Part shown: positions 23,317 to 33,016 of the stretch, one piece after another | How positions within the stretch are numbered: position 1 is the stretch's first letter | How the letters are laid out: each line of letters begins with the position of its first letter | Source: Bacteriovoracales bacterium | GTDB taxonomy: Bacteria > Bdellovibrionota > Bacteriovoracia > Bacteriovoracales > Bacteriovoracaceae | DNA length: 52,909 bases | Reading direction: 5' to 3' | Assembly (NCBI GenBank): GCA_030149295.1 | Contig: JASBRV010000095.1 | Span: 1-52,909, forward strand | Notes under the pieces: generated by a model | Seen by the model: the letters and a program-made list of their open reading frames with translations, nothing else | Databases searched by the model: none | Told to the model about the DNA's origin: nothing | Made by a program: the position numbers and the translations under genes

Positions 23317-25599
23317 ATGCAATGGAAATGTCTTCTATTCTTTCTTTTCACAATGGGAGCCCTCGCCCATGGCCTTGATGGCCTGCAAGGTTCTTACGAA
23401 CAGTTCCTAACTCGAGGCACAAAGACAATTACCTATGAAGAAATAACTGAGTTATGGAAGAGAGTTTTCCTATTAAAACACAACGAAGATTCAAGCTACC
23501 AAATCAAAGAGTGGGAGGAAAAAAAGAACACACTTTTATTAAAAGTTGGAAAACTGCGCTACCAAGTCATCCAATCAGATAACGTCAAAATTAAAAGTCA
23601 TGTCTTTCTTAAAGACTCACTCTTTGAACTTAAAATTATTCCCAAAAGGTGGATTAATATTTTTGAACTCAAATACCAGCTCATTCAACGAAAATTCACA
23701 GAAGGGCGTAATCAAATTAGAAAGGCCCTCCCTGAAATTTTTGGAATCCTGCTTTTCTTTCTTCTTCCCTTCTTCGTCATCAGAGGCAATCATTTCTTTG
23801 TTCGCCAATTCGATCAGCTAAGAAATTCGCTCAGTGACCCCTACCGCTTTACACCCAATAGGCAAAGAATTGCGATTTTTCTGCAAAGAGTAGGACCCTT
23901 TATCCCCATACTTCTTACGATTACGGCCCTCAAGATCTTTAGTCAGGTTATCACGAAAACGGTCCTTTCAGAAATCGCCCTCTTAATTCCCTTTATTCTC
24001 TATTATCTTTATTACCGGCTCTTTCGCCAACTCACTATCAATTTTCTCATCCTCTTTTCAGAATTTGCTCGACTGGGAAAAAGTCGTGAGGCAAAGGCTA
24101 AAATCTTTTCTAGCACTAAAGTCTTAGGACGCTTCTTTATCTTTGCACTTATGATGCTCCATCTGGTCTCCAGCGTCGCCGGAAAAGGTCTTCTTTATGA
24201 AGAAATTTATTATCTCTCTGTCGTTTTAGGACTTTTCCATTATCTTTGGTTAGTAAAAGAATGGTCTTCTGAGATAGACGGTTACATGGAGAAGATCCTC
24301 TATCCTTCCTTTATTAACTCTTATCAGAAATTAAAATCTCTTCCTATATTATCTTTTCTTACCCGAACAATTAGCTTTCTTATTATTCTTTTTCACCCGC
24401 CATACAATTGGCTCAAAGAGCGTCTACTATCATTGGGAATAGGAAAAACCTTGATTGCAAAGTTCTTTCAAAAGAAACTTGAAAGCAGTGAGGACCTATC
24501 TGAAAAAACAGAAGAAACTCTTCCAGAAGAATACACTGGCTGGTTTAGTGCAGAAAAAGATGACGATGAAAATCTTTGGATCCATTCTAAAAATCAAAAA
24601 CTTCAAGATATTCAAAGTGAATTGGACGACTGGTTAAAAGATACAAGTGAAGAGCACTCCCTCGCCATTTACGGCGATAAAGGAATCGGTAAGACCCAGG
24701 TTCTTCGCCATCTTGAAGGTTACCTAAATGAACATGAACAAAAGCCAGAAGTTATTGTCGCCTCTATCCCGCCTAAGCTTAATACCAAAAATGAAGTTCT
24801 CAAGTTTTTAGGTCAAATCGTAGCGGGAAAAGAACTCACTGACGTGTACGAGCTTCTTGATATTGATAGCGAAATGAATAAAAAGGTCATCATCCTTGAT
24901 GATGCTCAAAACCTTTTCCTCACTCACTTTGGTGGTCTCAAAGCGATAGAGACATTCTTTGAAGCTCTCAATGTGAGAACAGATAACATCTTTTGGGTCG
25001 CCAGCTTTAGCACCTACAGTTGGGTTTATCTCAATCAAGTCTTTCACAAAAATAAATATTTTCGTACCGTTTTTCGAATAAAAGGCTTCAGTGATGAAGA
25101 GCTACAAGACTATATCATTCGTCGTCATGAACGAACTGGTTTTAGTTTAAGCTATGCTGATATTATTCGTGCGGTAAGGACTAAGCATGGAGGAACTGAA
25201 GTTTCTTATGTGGAAAATATGTTTTTTCGTCTCCTCTGGGAGCAATCTCAAGGTAATCCAGAGTTGGCAGAGAAACTTTGGCTTAAAGCACTCAAACCTA
25301 TGTATGGAAAACGGCTAAAGGTCGGTCTTCCTTTGGTCAGGAGCTTTCCTATCCTTCATAAATTAGCAGACGACTCTCTCTTTGTTTTATCAGCTATTAT
25401 GAGGCATGAAAACTTAACCACACCAGAGATCATCAGTGTAACGGATATGAAAGAAGGAGTGGTTCGCCACGCCCTAAGGATTGGTCTAGAAAATGAATTT
25501 CTGATTAGAAATAATAGTGACAAAAGATATCGCTTCAGTGTTGAAGGCCAATATTCAGTTCTCAATTTATTAAAGGCAAAGAATTTCATCTATGAATGA
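23317..25599 (+). CDS. Membrane-anchored AAA+/STAND-like ATPase coupled to an MscS channel
   Basis: From ATG 23317 the protein has 760 residues and begins with a signal-like segment (MQWKCLLFFLFTMGALAHG); a TTG at 23277 side would only add a charged leader, so it is not preferred. An N-terminal extracytoplasmic region (about 20-135) precedes roughly six membrane segments (about 139-156, 191-209, 218-236, 271-288, 298-314, 344-359). The cytoplasmic ATPase follows: Walker A GDKGIGKT (453-460), Walker B KVIILDDAQN (about 523-532). The C-terminal part (about 665-755) looks like a winged helix (DMKEGVVRHALRIGLENEFLIR). The stop overlaps the MscS gene start by 8 bp (ATGAATGA). This suggests an ATP-driven switch that gates or senses with the channel. 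No family name is certain; the ATPase could be STAND/NACHT-like or ORC/MalT-like. Confidence 0.75.
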   Translation: MQWKCLLFFLFTMGALAHGLDGLQGSYEQFLTRGTKTITYEEITELWKRVFLLKHNEDSSYQIKEWEEKKNTLLLKVGKLRYQVIQSDNVKIKSHVFLKDSLFELKIIPKRWINIFELKYQLIQRKFTEGRNQIRKALPEIFGILLFFLLPFFVIRGNHFFVRQFDQLRNSLSDPYRFTPNRQRIAIFLQRVGPFIPILLTITALKIFSQVITKTVLSEIALLIPFILYYLYYRLFRQLTINFLILFSEFARLGKSREAKAKIFSSTKVLGRFFIFALMMLHLVSSVAGKGLLYEEIYYLSVVLGLFHYLWLVKEWSSEIDGYMEKILYPSFINSYQKLKSLPILSFLTRTISFLIILFHPPYNWLKERLLSLGIGKTLIAKFFQKKLESSEDLSEKTEETLPEEYTGWFSAEKDDDENLWIHSKNQKLQDIQSELDDWLKDTSEEHSLAIYGDKGIGKTQVLRHLEGYLNEHEQKPEVIVASIPPKLNTKNEVLKFLGQIVAGKELTDVYELLDIDSEMNKKVIILDDAQNLFLTHFGGLKAIETFFEALNVRTDNIFWVASFSTYSWVYLNQVFHKNKYFRTVFRIKGFSDEELQDYIIRRHERTGFSLSYADIIRAVRTKHGGTEVSYVENMFFRLLWEQSQGNPELAEKLWLKALKPMYGKRLKVGLPLVRSFPILHKLADDSLFVLSAIMRHENLTTPEIISVTDMKEGVVRHALRIGLENEFLIRNNSDKRYRFSVEGQYSVLNLLKAKNFIYE

Positions 25600-26389
25600 A
25601 GATCAATTAAACCAAATTGGACAAATTGTAGAGCTGATTCAGTTTAATCGGATAGTGATCTTAGTATTAGGTCTTTTTCTCCTGTTTTTCCTTTCGCGCT
25701 CTCTCTATCAAATTGCTGAAAACCTAGGGAACCGCTTTAACAACAAGCGCCTCCTCATTCTTCAAGTCACGACCATTTTAAGTTTTTCCCTCTATATTCT
25801 CGGTATACCTCTTTTAGTCTATAGTTCTTTAAAACCGCCAAAAGAGCTACTTTTAGCTTTAGGTGGCTCCATTGCCGTCGCTGTTGGTTTTGCTATAAAA
25901 GATATTGTCGCCTCCTTTGTTTCAGGAATTGTCATGTTATTTGATCGACCTGCTCAAGTGGGAGATCGAATTACAGTGGGTGATACCTATGGTGAAATTA
26001 AATCTATTGGTCTCAGGGCCGTTCGCCTTACAACTCTTGATGATAATGTGGTCACCATTCCCAACACTAGACTGATTTCTGAACAAGTTAGCTCTGGAAA
26101 TTATGGTGCCTTAGATATGATGGTGGTGGTTAACTTTCACACCGCCTTAGGTGTCAATATAGATAGAGTGAGTGAAATTCTTCATGAAGTTGTTGTTACG
26201 TCTCGCTATGTCTATCTCTCTAAACCAGTGGTTGTAACCGTTAAAGAGTGTGAGATAGCAATGAAACTTGCTCTTAAGTTTTCGGTTAAAAGTTATGTTC
26301 TTGATGTTCGTTACGAAAAGGCCTTTGAAACAGACATCGTCACAAGAGCTAGTGAAGTCTTTTTAAACGAAAGTATTGAAAGGCCTTAA
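25592..26389 (+). CDS. MscS-family mechanosensitive channel
   Basis: A 265-residue small MscS homologue, near the minimal length. Membrane helices are at about 20-38, 50-73 and the pore helix with GGSIAVAVGFAIKDIVASFVSG (about 91-112). The beta domain follows: FDRPAQVGDRITVGDTYGEIKSIGLRAVRLTTLDDNVVTIPN. The C-terminal alpha/beta domain is present but short. Known MscS proteins release solutes on osmotic downshock. Here the gene is translationally coupled to a membrane AAA+ ATPase (8-bp overlap), which is not part of ordinary MscS operons and suggests regulated gating. It is convergent with a secreted-protein gene 2 bp away. Confidence 0.9.
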   Translation: MNEDQLNQIGQIVELIQFNRIVILVLGLFLLFFLSRSLYQIAENLGNRFNNKRLLILQVTTILSFSLYILGIPLLVYSSLKPPKELLLALGGSIAVAVGFAIKDIVASFVSGIVMLFDRPAQVGDRITVGDTYGEIKSIGLRAVRLTTLDDNVVTIPNTRLISEQVSSGNYGALDMMVVVNFHTALGVNIDRVSEILHEVVVTSRYVYLSKPVVVTVKECEIAMKLALKFSVKSYVLDVRYEKAFETDIVTRASEVFLNESIERP

Positions 26390-26391
26390 GA

Positions 26392-26862
26392 TTACTGGAA
26401 TTTTTTAATATCAAAAGCATTTTTAAGCAGGTCTTGTTGAACTTTTTCAACTTTCCTTCTCTCTACTTCTTGTTCTCGACTTTCTCCAGATGAATGGTAT
26501 TTTTTGGCAAGACCTGAAAAAGGACTTACAGGCAAATTCGCTGGTTTTCTTTCACTTGCCTTGGTCTTAATTTCGTCAACATTGATTGCTTGGGCGCCAT
26601 GAAGATTTGAGAGAGCTTCCATTGTTAAACCCTTCACTTCACTATCATCCATTTCACTAAGTCTGGCGATTGCTGCTTCAGCTTGATCAGAAGTAATCTG
26701 TCCTGATGCTTGAAGCATATTAATCATATTCTCAATATCGACTTTTTTTAATTGCATATTTTGAATAAGACTTTGCATTTCTTTTCCTGCATTTTGGGCA
26801 AACGTCACAGGATTGATATTAAAGCCGAGAGCAATTGAAAGGCAGATGAAAAAGGGACGCAT
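26392..26862 (-). CDS. Secreted helical protein, function unknown
   Basis: From ATG 26862 the protein has 156 residues. AAGGA 7 nt upstream decides this start over the ATG at 26880. A signal peptide (about 1-23, ending TFAQN) precedes helical segments (MQSLIQNMQLKKVDIENMINM, ASGQITSDQAEAAIARLSEM), the second resembling a short two-helix repeat. The basic C-terminal part (SREQEVERRKVEKVQQDLLK) is coil-like. No domain is recognised. It is convergent with the MscS gene and has its own upstream region shared with the giant lipoprotein gene. Confidence 0.7.
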   Translation of the reverse strand: MRPFFICLSIALGFNINPVTFAQNAGKEMQSLIQNMQLKKVDIENMINMLQASGQITSDQAEAAIARLSEMDDSEVKGLTMEALSNLHGAQAINVDEIKTKASERKPANLPVSPFSGLAKKYHSSGESREQEVERRKVEKVQQDLLKNAFDIKKFQ

Positions 26863-26992
26863 ATTAATTTCCTTGTCCATTAAGGTTACCTAATCTTATT
26901 CGGGGCTTATCAAGTTTCAATAAAAGTAAATATTGAGATTTCTCCATCATTGGTCAAAATTGCCCTTTCTTTGTGGCACAAAAGGTCTCCCG

Positions 26993-27070
26993 ATGACCAC
27001 CACTGCCTCCTGGAAAACCAATAAAATCAAGCCCTTAGGACCATCACCAGAGTTACCCGGCAGAAAGTGA
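26993..27070 (+). CDS. Possible 25-residue peptide in the leader region of the giant lipoprotein gene
   Basis: An ATG frame of 25 codons with AAAGG 7-8 nt upstream and a more balanced base composition than its AT-rich surroundings. The peptide begins MTTTASWKTNKIKPLG and ends ELPGRK. It lies 85 bp before the giant lipoprotein start. It could be chance; conservation in relatives would decide. Confidence 0.25.
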   Translation: MTTTASWKTNKIKPLGPSPELPGRK

Positions 27071-27154
27071 TTTACTATTTTTACTATAAAGAGAGCTCTT
27101 AAGTGAAAAAGAGCAATTCCGATAAGTTGAGGAAGAAAAGGATGGAATCAATTC

Positions 27155-30100
27155 ATGTGTTTTAGGTTTGAAGGAATGAACCATATTTTCAAGAAATGCT
27201 TAATGGCCTTAATCGTGATAGCCTTTGCCGTTTCTTGTGTGCAAAATGAAGGTGGAGGAAGTAAAAGCCGAAGAAGCGCTTCTGGTGCAGGAAGTGACAC
27301 GACAGTAGATACCCCTGACGCACCAACATTCACCAAGCAAGTTAATTATTTTCAACTTGGTAATGAAACCTTCAGCACCAATCTCCCTTTGTCGGCCTCT
27401 CAAGCTAATGTCAACCAGACCTCTTTTTTTATTAGAGGACCTGAAATAGATAAATATATTCGAAATGGAAACCAATCCACTGTTCAATGCCTTGTGATTC
27501 CCTTCAACACTAATGCGGTAGTAAAAAGTTTGGTTGTAGCGGCCTTTCCAAGAAATATTTTTAACTTTAGTCAAAATAGTCTTGAATTTTATTACTATCT
27601 AGAGCCCGTAAGTCTCAACAACAATAGTGCTTTTTGCCAACAACCTGGTGTCCTCAATCAAGTGAGCACTCTTTTTTCAACACCAAGTATTTTTGATCTT
27701 CCAACTCTTTGTCCCAATTGTGTTATTAGCACACTCGTTAGTCAGTCTATCCAACTACTAAGCCAAGCCGGTGACCTCATCACAGATGTCAATCTGCAAA
27801 ACCTGAAAGTTTCAATAAAAACAGACGGTACCTCAAGTGGTGGAAATGGATCCTCTTGCTTTTCCAATAGTGAGTGTATTGCCAAAGGACTAGACTGCTG
27901 TAGCAATGGTCAATGTGTTAATGATCGTCAAGTAAAATCAAGCGTTGATCAAAATGATCCCGATTATATTCAGGCCTTATTAGATATTCAAAATAACCCC
28001 AACGCCATATTTAATTATGGTGAGTTTTTTCATCTCTGTGGATCGAATATCCCAAGAGATCCCAATCCAACTCCAACCATAGATCCCATCGCAGAAGCTG
28101 AAGTTCGTTTTCAAAGACTGAGAAGACTTTACCAATGCACCACTCCAATAGAGGGGGAAATGGCCATCTGCTCAAGTATTTATGAAAACGTTCAAAATAC
28201 AATTAGCACACAGATGAGTAATCAATTTTCAACAGGTGCTGATGATCGAAACTTTAATCAAACCTACACCGGGACAAGTCCTCTTGCCACTCACTCCATT
28301 TTTGAAGTGACTTATGCCGGTGAAACCTTATTTGAAAATGGCGCTATCGTAAGAGATATGACTATCGGTCCGAGTGGTAATGGCAGTGGTAATGACAATC
28401 TTGATGATGTACAAGTCATTTCACTCAATGCCACGCCTGCAGATTCAGCCCCCGATGATACTTTGATCATTAAATATAAAATTGATGGTAGTTGTGAAAG
28501 GGTCAATACTTTCCTAGCAAAATGTTACAAGGAATATGTTCAAGGTCAAAATCTTAGTAAAGTAAGTGACCACTTTCCTGCTTCTAATGAATTTCTCTTA
28601 CCTTATTATGCAGACACGAATAAAACGATATCCGTTACTGTAGATGAGGCCCCTCGCCTACGTTTTGCCGACTGGGACCTCATTCAAACCACTCCGGCTC
28701 GAGTTCAATTTGGTGGGGATAGCCTCGCTGTCTTTGACACTCAGGTGGTGCGTATCAATTTTTTCGTGAATCTTAACAATTACGCTAATGTCCTGCTAGA
28801 AAAAGAAACCGCACTCAATGAAATAAAAAATATCTGTTCATGTGGCACTAGTGACTGTTTCCTAAAGGAAGTCTTTGATAATAAAGATCGTTTGGTTGAT
28901 TATGAATGCTACTATCCCCCCTCGGATGACAACCCTCCACCTCTTCAACAAACAGTAGTTTTAAGCTCTCGAAGCACACCTCATCGTTTTTTCGATAAAG
29001 ACGGTGTCTATCATAAAAGTCCTGCAGACACAGAGAAGGAACAAGAAGGGAATGAGTTTCTTTACACAGCGAGTGACTTTTTAAGACCAAATAATGTGGA
29101 CAATTATATTGGATTTAATGAAATTTATGGATCCTATACTAGAAACTCTATTACTGCCCTTCCCGCTCTAGAAGTCCAGGTAGAGGCCGGTAAAACATAT
29201 GATATCTACACAGACTCTGGTAGTTATTCTAGTTGTGTCTTATGTGGAACCGACTATTATAGCCAAGTTGCTAAACTCTTTCCTCAAAGCTTTATTACTA
29301 GGGGTGGAGGCTATTCACCTGAGTTCGCTAATAGTTCACCTCAATCAGCACAAGTCTATAGAAAGGACGACCTTTTATTTGGACGTGCCTGTCACGTACC
29401 TGCGACGATGATCCCTTGGACTCATGTCGAGAACTCGACAAGAGAAGATCAAAGAAGAAATCGCCTTGCAGCTCAACACTTTCTTTTTGCGAATGGGTAC
29501 CAAAGAGATTGGTACGGCTTTGATTACGGCTCGGTCATCGGCTCTTTTGATGGAGTTCTTTGGTTTTCCATCGGTAATGAAAGAAGGATACAAGCGAAAT
29601 CAAATAAACTTTTCTTGGCCATAAATGGCTACTTTGCCGATCTTACCCAAGACACATCATTTTCTGTTACGGTTCAGGACTCTTCAACGATAAGCGGCTT
29701 AGGTTCACTGGTTACTTCAGACTTTGAGTCTGACGGAGCTGAATGCCAAAAGGTTCATACCTGTGAAACCGATCGCGATTGTGGTGCCAAGCTTGGTTGG
29801 GATTATAAATGTGAATCCATCACCAACCTCACAAGTCCCTGGCCTCGATTCGATGTCAATGGTTTAGAAACACCGGGTGTAAGTGATCTTAAAAACTTAC
29901 GTAGTCTTTTTGGACAAACCTCTGGTCCCCCTAAAAGATGTGTCTATAGAGGTAGAGGCGCTGCCTGTCTTCAAGATTACGCTACCGGTGATGCCACTTC
30001 AACTTTTTCTGGTACAGCACAAGCAGGCATGCATGCATGCTCTGCCAATACCTATTGCCAGCCGTTTATCGAAGGAATTCCTGTTTCTCTTTTTAATAAT

Positions 30101-32197
30101 AAAATTTCTAGGTACGGAAAAAGCGTCAAGAGTCAAAATGCAAGTGACTTTGTGGATGAAGACGACCTCGATGTCATAGGACTTGCCGCTAGAACCATTG
30201 GTCGTCCATATGCATGGCGAGGAACGGACACTATCCCGACTCAAGCACAGACGAATCTTAGTCAAAATAGTATCAACTCCATGTGTATTCCGGGAAGAGA
30301 CAATAACGATGACATTTTTGTCAATAATCAAATCACGAAACCTAGTAGCGAGGCCTTGGGTGATCAAATTAATGCACTAGGTATTACCCCTTCCCTTAAC
30401 GAAGCCCAAACATCGACGGGTCGCTCAGACTATAATTCTAGGTGTTCGATTTATGATGAGTTTGGAAATTATTATCACGCCAATGCTTCTGACACGAATA
30501 CTCTTTTAAGCAATACTGATGTAGTGAAAAGTGCAGGACGCCAGGCCTTAAGCACAAACCTTCTCTCTGTCTTTGAGGCCAATAATATGACGGCCAATCA
30601 AATCATCAAAGACTTTGATGTTGAATTTATTGATGAATTCTTCTTTCAAGAAAATCGTTGTTTGCGTGCACCTGGCTCCACTTGTTTCTCTGATCTTGAC
30701 TGTGCGCCTAATCCCTATATCTCCTCTCAAGTGGCTAACCTCAACTTTGACGATAATACAGTAACCTCAATTATTAACCGTTATGAGATTAAATTTTGGC
30801 AAGAAGAGTTGGTTTGTAGTCAAGAAAAAGTCCCTACAGACGTCGACTTTGATCTTGGAGACAACCGATGTTGTCGCGAGACAGGAAAGGAAGTCACTAT
30901 CGGTACATCCATCGTAGATGGAGATGATATGGCCAGTAATGCCAATTTAGATTTTAACACCTTGCCTGCTGTCAGCACTAATATTGACTCAACGACTAGG
31001 AATTCGAGGCTCTCTACCATTTGGGACCTTCTAGAAGATACCAGCTCTAATTATCCTGATATTAAAGCAGCCAGGAATGATTCCTGTACCAGCTCAATTA
31101 ATGAACAAAACTCAAATGGCTGTGGTGACCCAACAGAGATGAATAAACAATTTAATACCTTTGCTGAGATGGGAAGTCGAACCTGTTGTTCTAAGAATTG
31201 GGTACGCCTCTTCAATGCTGAAGATAATGGAGGCGGTCATAGCTGGGGTCCTGAAAAAGGTCAAAATTTTCCTAAGAGCTTATTCAGTTGTTACAACTAC
31301 GATACCTGCTCTGGCGATTCATGCGGTGATGATGGATCAGACGCTCGTTTTGGTTTCACATGTAATCACACTGATGAGCCAGATTTTCCCAATTGTCGTG
31401 CCCGCCAAATTTCAGATAGTCAGGCTAAGGATATTTTTAAATGGCTCGGCTCTATGGAGCTTCTAGGAATTCCTCAAGTCGTCATCACTACAGCAAGAAA
31501 TCAGTCAGTCATGTGTAATGCTGACCCTAACGATCAAAGACTTAACCCTACTAGTGGACCAGAAGAACTTATTCTTGAAAGTGCACGAGGCGAATATTTT
31601 AACAGTACCCTAGAAGATGGTGACGGAGACCCCTCTACCGATGGCCTTCAGGAGTATAGTGCAGGAGACATTAATAACTTTAATACCGATAATCTCAGGC
31701 GCATCTTTAGCCCAGATGAAATTGTCTGCTGTATTCCCACTAACACTGCCCTTCCCGAAGGAGCCGATCCTAATATTTGTTGTACAGGAAATATCGGAAG
31801 AAATGGCACCTGTCAGCTGCCCGCCTATACAGATGTCACCCTTTATCTTAATAAGTATGTGAGCTCAGAGGCACAAGATGAAGTTCTAGGATCTTTTGAT
31901 GATAAAACAGGCTATCTTAAAAACCCCATCGAGGTAGTGAGAATCGCCTGTCGTAAAAAGATTTGTGACTCGGGCGCCCTGGTTGAAGGCGTTGCCCTCA
32001 ATAATTTTAAAACCAGAGGCCATGAGAATAACCCAAAGCAAGTGAGACGCTTTCTTGATGGAGATGATCTGGTCAATAATGAGAATGGTATCAATACTCT
32101 CTATGATAGAGGATTAAAATTTAACACCCATTACTATTGTGCTGATGATGAACTCGACAACGCTCTTCCAGGCACCATTAATTGCGATGACCTCTAA
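27155..32197 (+). CDS. Giant Cys-rich surface lipoprotein (1,680 residues), function unknown
   Basis: The signal peptide ends in the lipobox AVSC (acylated C28), followed by a low-complexity linker (GGGSKSRRSASGAGSD) that would hold the protein off the membrane. ATG 27155 has a weak GGA site 8 nt upstream; ATG 27176 also fits. Over 60 Cys residues are spread along the chain. Similar short units recur: SSCFSNSECIAKGLDCCSNG (about 232-251), HTCETDRDCGAKLGWDYKC, GSTCFSDLDCAPNP and several CC pairs (NRCCRE, RTCCSK, VCCIPT, NICCTG). They suggest disulfide-stabilised modules of the form TCxSDxDC. No enzyme motif is seen. Asn and Asp are abundant. It could be an adhesin or surface structural protein (inference). 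A 1-bp gap separates it from the convergent uppP. Confidence 0.85.
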   Translation: MCFRFEGMNHIFKKCLMALIVIAFAVSCVQNEGGGSKSRRSASGAGSDTTVDTPDAPTFTKQVNYFQLGNETFSTNLPLSASQANVNQTSFFIRGPEIDKYIRNGNQSTVQCLVIPFNTNAVVKSLVVAAFPRNIFNFSQNSLEFYYYLEPVSLNNNSAFCQQPGVLNQVSTLFSTPSIFDLPTLCPNCVISTLVSQSIQLLSQAGDLITDVNLQNLKVSIKTDGTSSGGNGSSCFSNSECIAKGLDCCSNGQCVNDRQVKSSVDQNDPDYIQALLDIQNNPNAIFNYGEFFHLCGSNIPRDPNPTPTIDPIAEAEVRFQRLRRLYQCTTPIEGEMAICSSIYENVQNTISTQMSNQFSTGADDRNFNQTYTGTSPLATHSIFEVTYAGETLFENGAIVRDMTIGPSGNGSGNDNLDDVQVISLNATPADSAPDDTLIIKYKIDGSCERVNTFLAKCYKEYVQGQNLSKVSDHFPASNEFLLPYYADTNKTISVTVDEAPRLRFADWDLIQTTPARVQFGGDSLAVFDTQVVRINFFVNLNNYANVLLEKETALNEIKNICSCGTSDCFLKEVFDNKDRLVDYECYYPPSDDNPPPLQQTVVLSSRSTPHRFFDKDGVYHKSPADTEKEQEGNEFLYTASDFLRPNNVDNYIGFNEIYGSYTRNSITALPALEVQVEAGKTYDIYTDSGSYSSCVLCGTDYYSQVAKLFPQSFITRGGGYSPEFANSSPQSAQVYRKDDLLFGRACHVPATMIPWTHVENSTREDQRRNRLAAQHFLFANGYQRDWYGFDYGSVIGSFDGVLWFSIGNERRIQAKSNKLFLAINGYFADLTQDTSFSVTVQDSSTISGLGSLVTSDFESDGAECQKVHTCETDRDCGAKLGWDYKCESITNLTSPWPRFDVNGLETPGVSDLKNLRSLFGQTSGPPKRCVYRGRGAACLQDYATGDATSTFSGTAQAGMHACSANTYCQPFIEGIPVSLFNNKISRYGKSVKSQNASDFVDEDDLDVIGLAARTIGRPYAWRGTDTIPTQAQTNLSQNSINSMCIPGRDNNDDIFVNNQITKPSSEALGDQINALGITPSLNEAQTSTGRSDYNSRCSIYDEFGNYYHANASDTNTLLSNTDVVKSAGRQALSTNLLSVFEANNMTANQIIKDFDVEFIDEFFFQENRCLRAPGSTCFSDLDCAPNPYISSQVANLNFDDNTVTSIINRYEIKFWQEELVCSQEKVPTDVDFDLGDNRCCRETGKEVTIGTSIVDGDDMASNANLDFNTLPAVSTNIDSTTRNSRLSTIWDLLEDTSSNYPDIKAARNDSCTSSINEQNSNGCGDPTEMNKQFNTFAEMGSRTCCSKNWVRLFNAEDNGGGHSWGPEKGQNFPKSLFSCYNYDTCSGDSCGDDGSDARFGFTCNHTDEPDFPNCRARQISDSQAKDIFKWLGSMELLGIPQVVITTARNQSVMCNADPNDQRLNPTSGPEELILESARGEYFNSTLEDGDGDPSTDGLQEYSAGDINNFNTDNLRRIFSPDEIVCCIPTNTALPEGADPNICCTGNIGRNGTCQLPAYTDVTLYLNKYVSSEAQDEVLGSFDDKTGYLKNPIEVVRIACRKKICDSGALVEGVALNNFKTRGHENNPKQVRRFLDGDDLVNNENGINTLYDRGLKFNTHYYCADDELDNALPGTINCDDL

Positions 32198-32198
32198 A

Positions 32199-33005
32199 TT
32201 AGCTTAATAATTTCCAAACAATTATAGCGAGAATCATGCGATAAAGGGCAAAAGGCAATAGCCCCGCTCGCTTAATAAACTTGAGAAAGAAGTGAATAGT
32301 CAAAAGTCCGGTAATAAAGGAGATAAACATGCCCCATATGGCCATGGAGATCTCAAAACGAGCCCCATGTTCTTGTAAAGCTGGAAGCTTATAAATGAAA
32401 CCCGCTACAATAATGGGAAGGCTTAAAAGAAAGGAAAATCGACTTGCTTCTTCTCTTCCTAAGCCTAAGAAGCGGGAAATCGTAAGAGTTGAGCCGCTTC
32501 GACTAACTCCAGGAAAAATCGCCAAAGCCTGAAAAAGACCAATCGCCGATGATTTTAACCATTGGGTGCGATTCATATCCCCTGTCTCTCGATCTTTCAT
32601 AATCTTATCTGAAACCAGCATGAACAACCCAAAAACGATAAGATTAAAAGCTATGCTCGTAGGATTTCTGCCGTAATCTTTCGCCAGATCCTTTAACAAT
32701 AAAACGAAAATCACAGTAACAATGGTGGCAACAAGCATATTAAGGGCCTGAGCCCCCTGTGCTCTTTGAAGTTTTCTCTCTTTTAAAATAACGAGAAGCT
32801 CTTTTGAAAGGGCTAAGATATCCTTATAAAAATAAAGACCAATACTTAAGGCCGTTCCCACATGCATGGCCAGGTCAAAGACGACTCCAGGATCTTTGAT
32901 TTCAAGCCAATGAGGTAATAAAGCGAGGTGACCACTTGAACTCACTGGCAAAAATTCCGTGAGACCTTGGATGATGCCATAAAGTAACGCTGAGGTGCTA
33001 TCCAT
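32199..33005 (-). CDS. uppP: Undecaprenyl-diphosphatase (UppP/BacA)
   Basis: A 268-residue multi-pass membrane protein of normal UppP length. The two signature segments are present: QGLTEFLPVSSSGHLAL (13-29) with catalytic E17 region, and FPGVSRSGSTLTISRFLGL (164-182) with the conserved R169 region. UppP dephosphorylates undecaprenyl diphosphate to recycle the lipid carrier for peptidoglycan and other envelope polymers, and confers bacitracin tolerance when abundant. The RDD-like gene upstream ends 11 bp before it, so the pair probably forms an operon. The stop is 1 bp from the end of the convergent giant lipoprotein. Confidence 0.97.
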   Translation of the reverse strand: MDSTSALLYGIIQGLTEFLPVSSSGHLALLPHWLEIKDPGVVFDLAMHVGTALSIGLYFYKDILALSKELLVILKERKLQRAQGAQALNMLVATIVTVIFVLLLKDLAKDYGRNPTSIAFNLIVFGLFMLVSDKIMKDRETGDMNRTQWLKSSAIGLFQALAIFPGVSRSGSTLTISRFLGLGREEASRFSFLLSLPIIVAGFIYKLPALQEHGARFEISMAIWGMFISFITGLLTIHFFLKFIKRAGLLPFALYRMILAIIVWKLLS

Positions 33006-33016
33006 TGGGGAACTTC

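Noticed and set aside
30025..30045. Alternating GCATGC palindrome within the giant lipoprotein gene
   Set aside because: Short self-complementary repeat inside clear coding sequence with no flanking structure; likely incidental.
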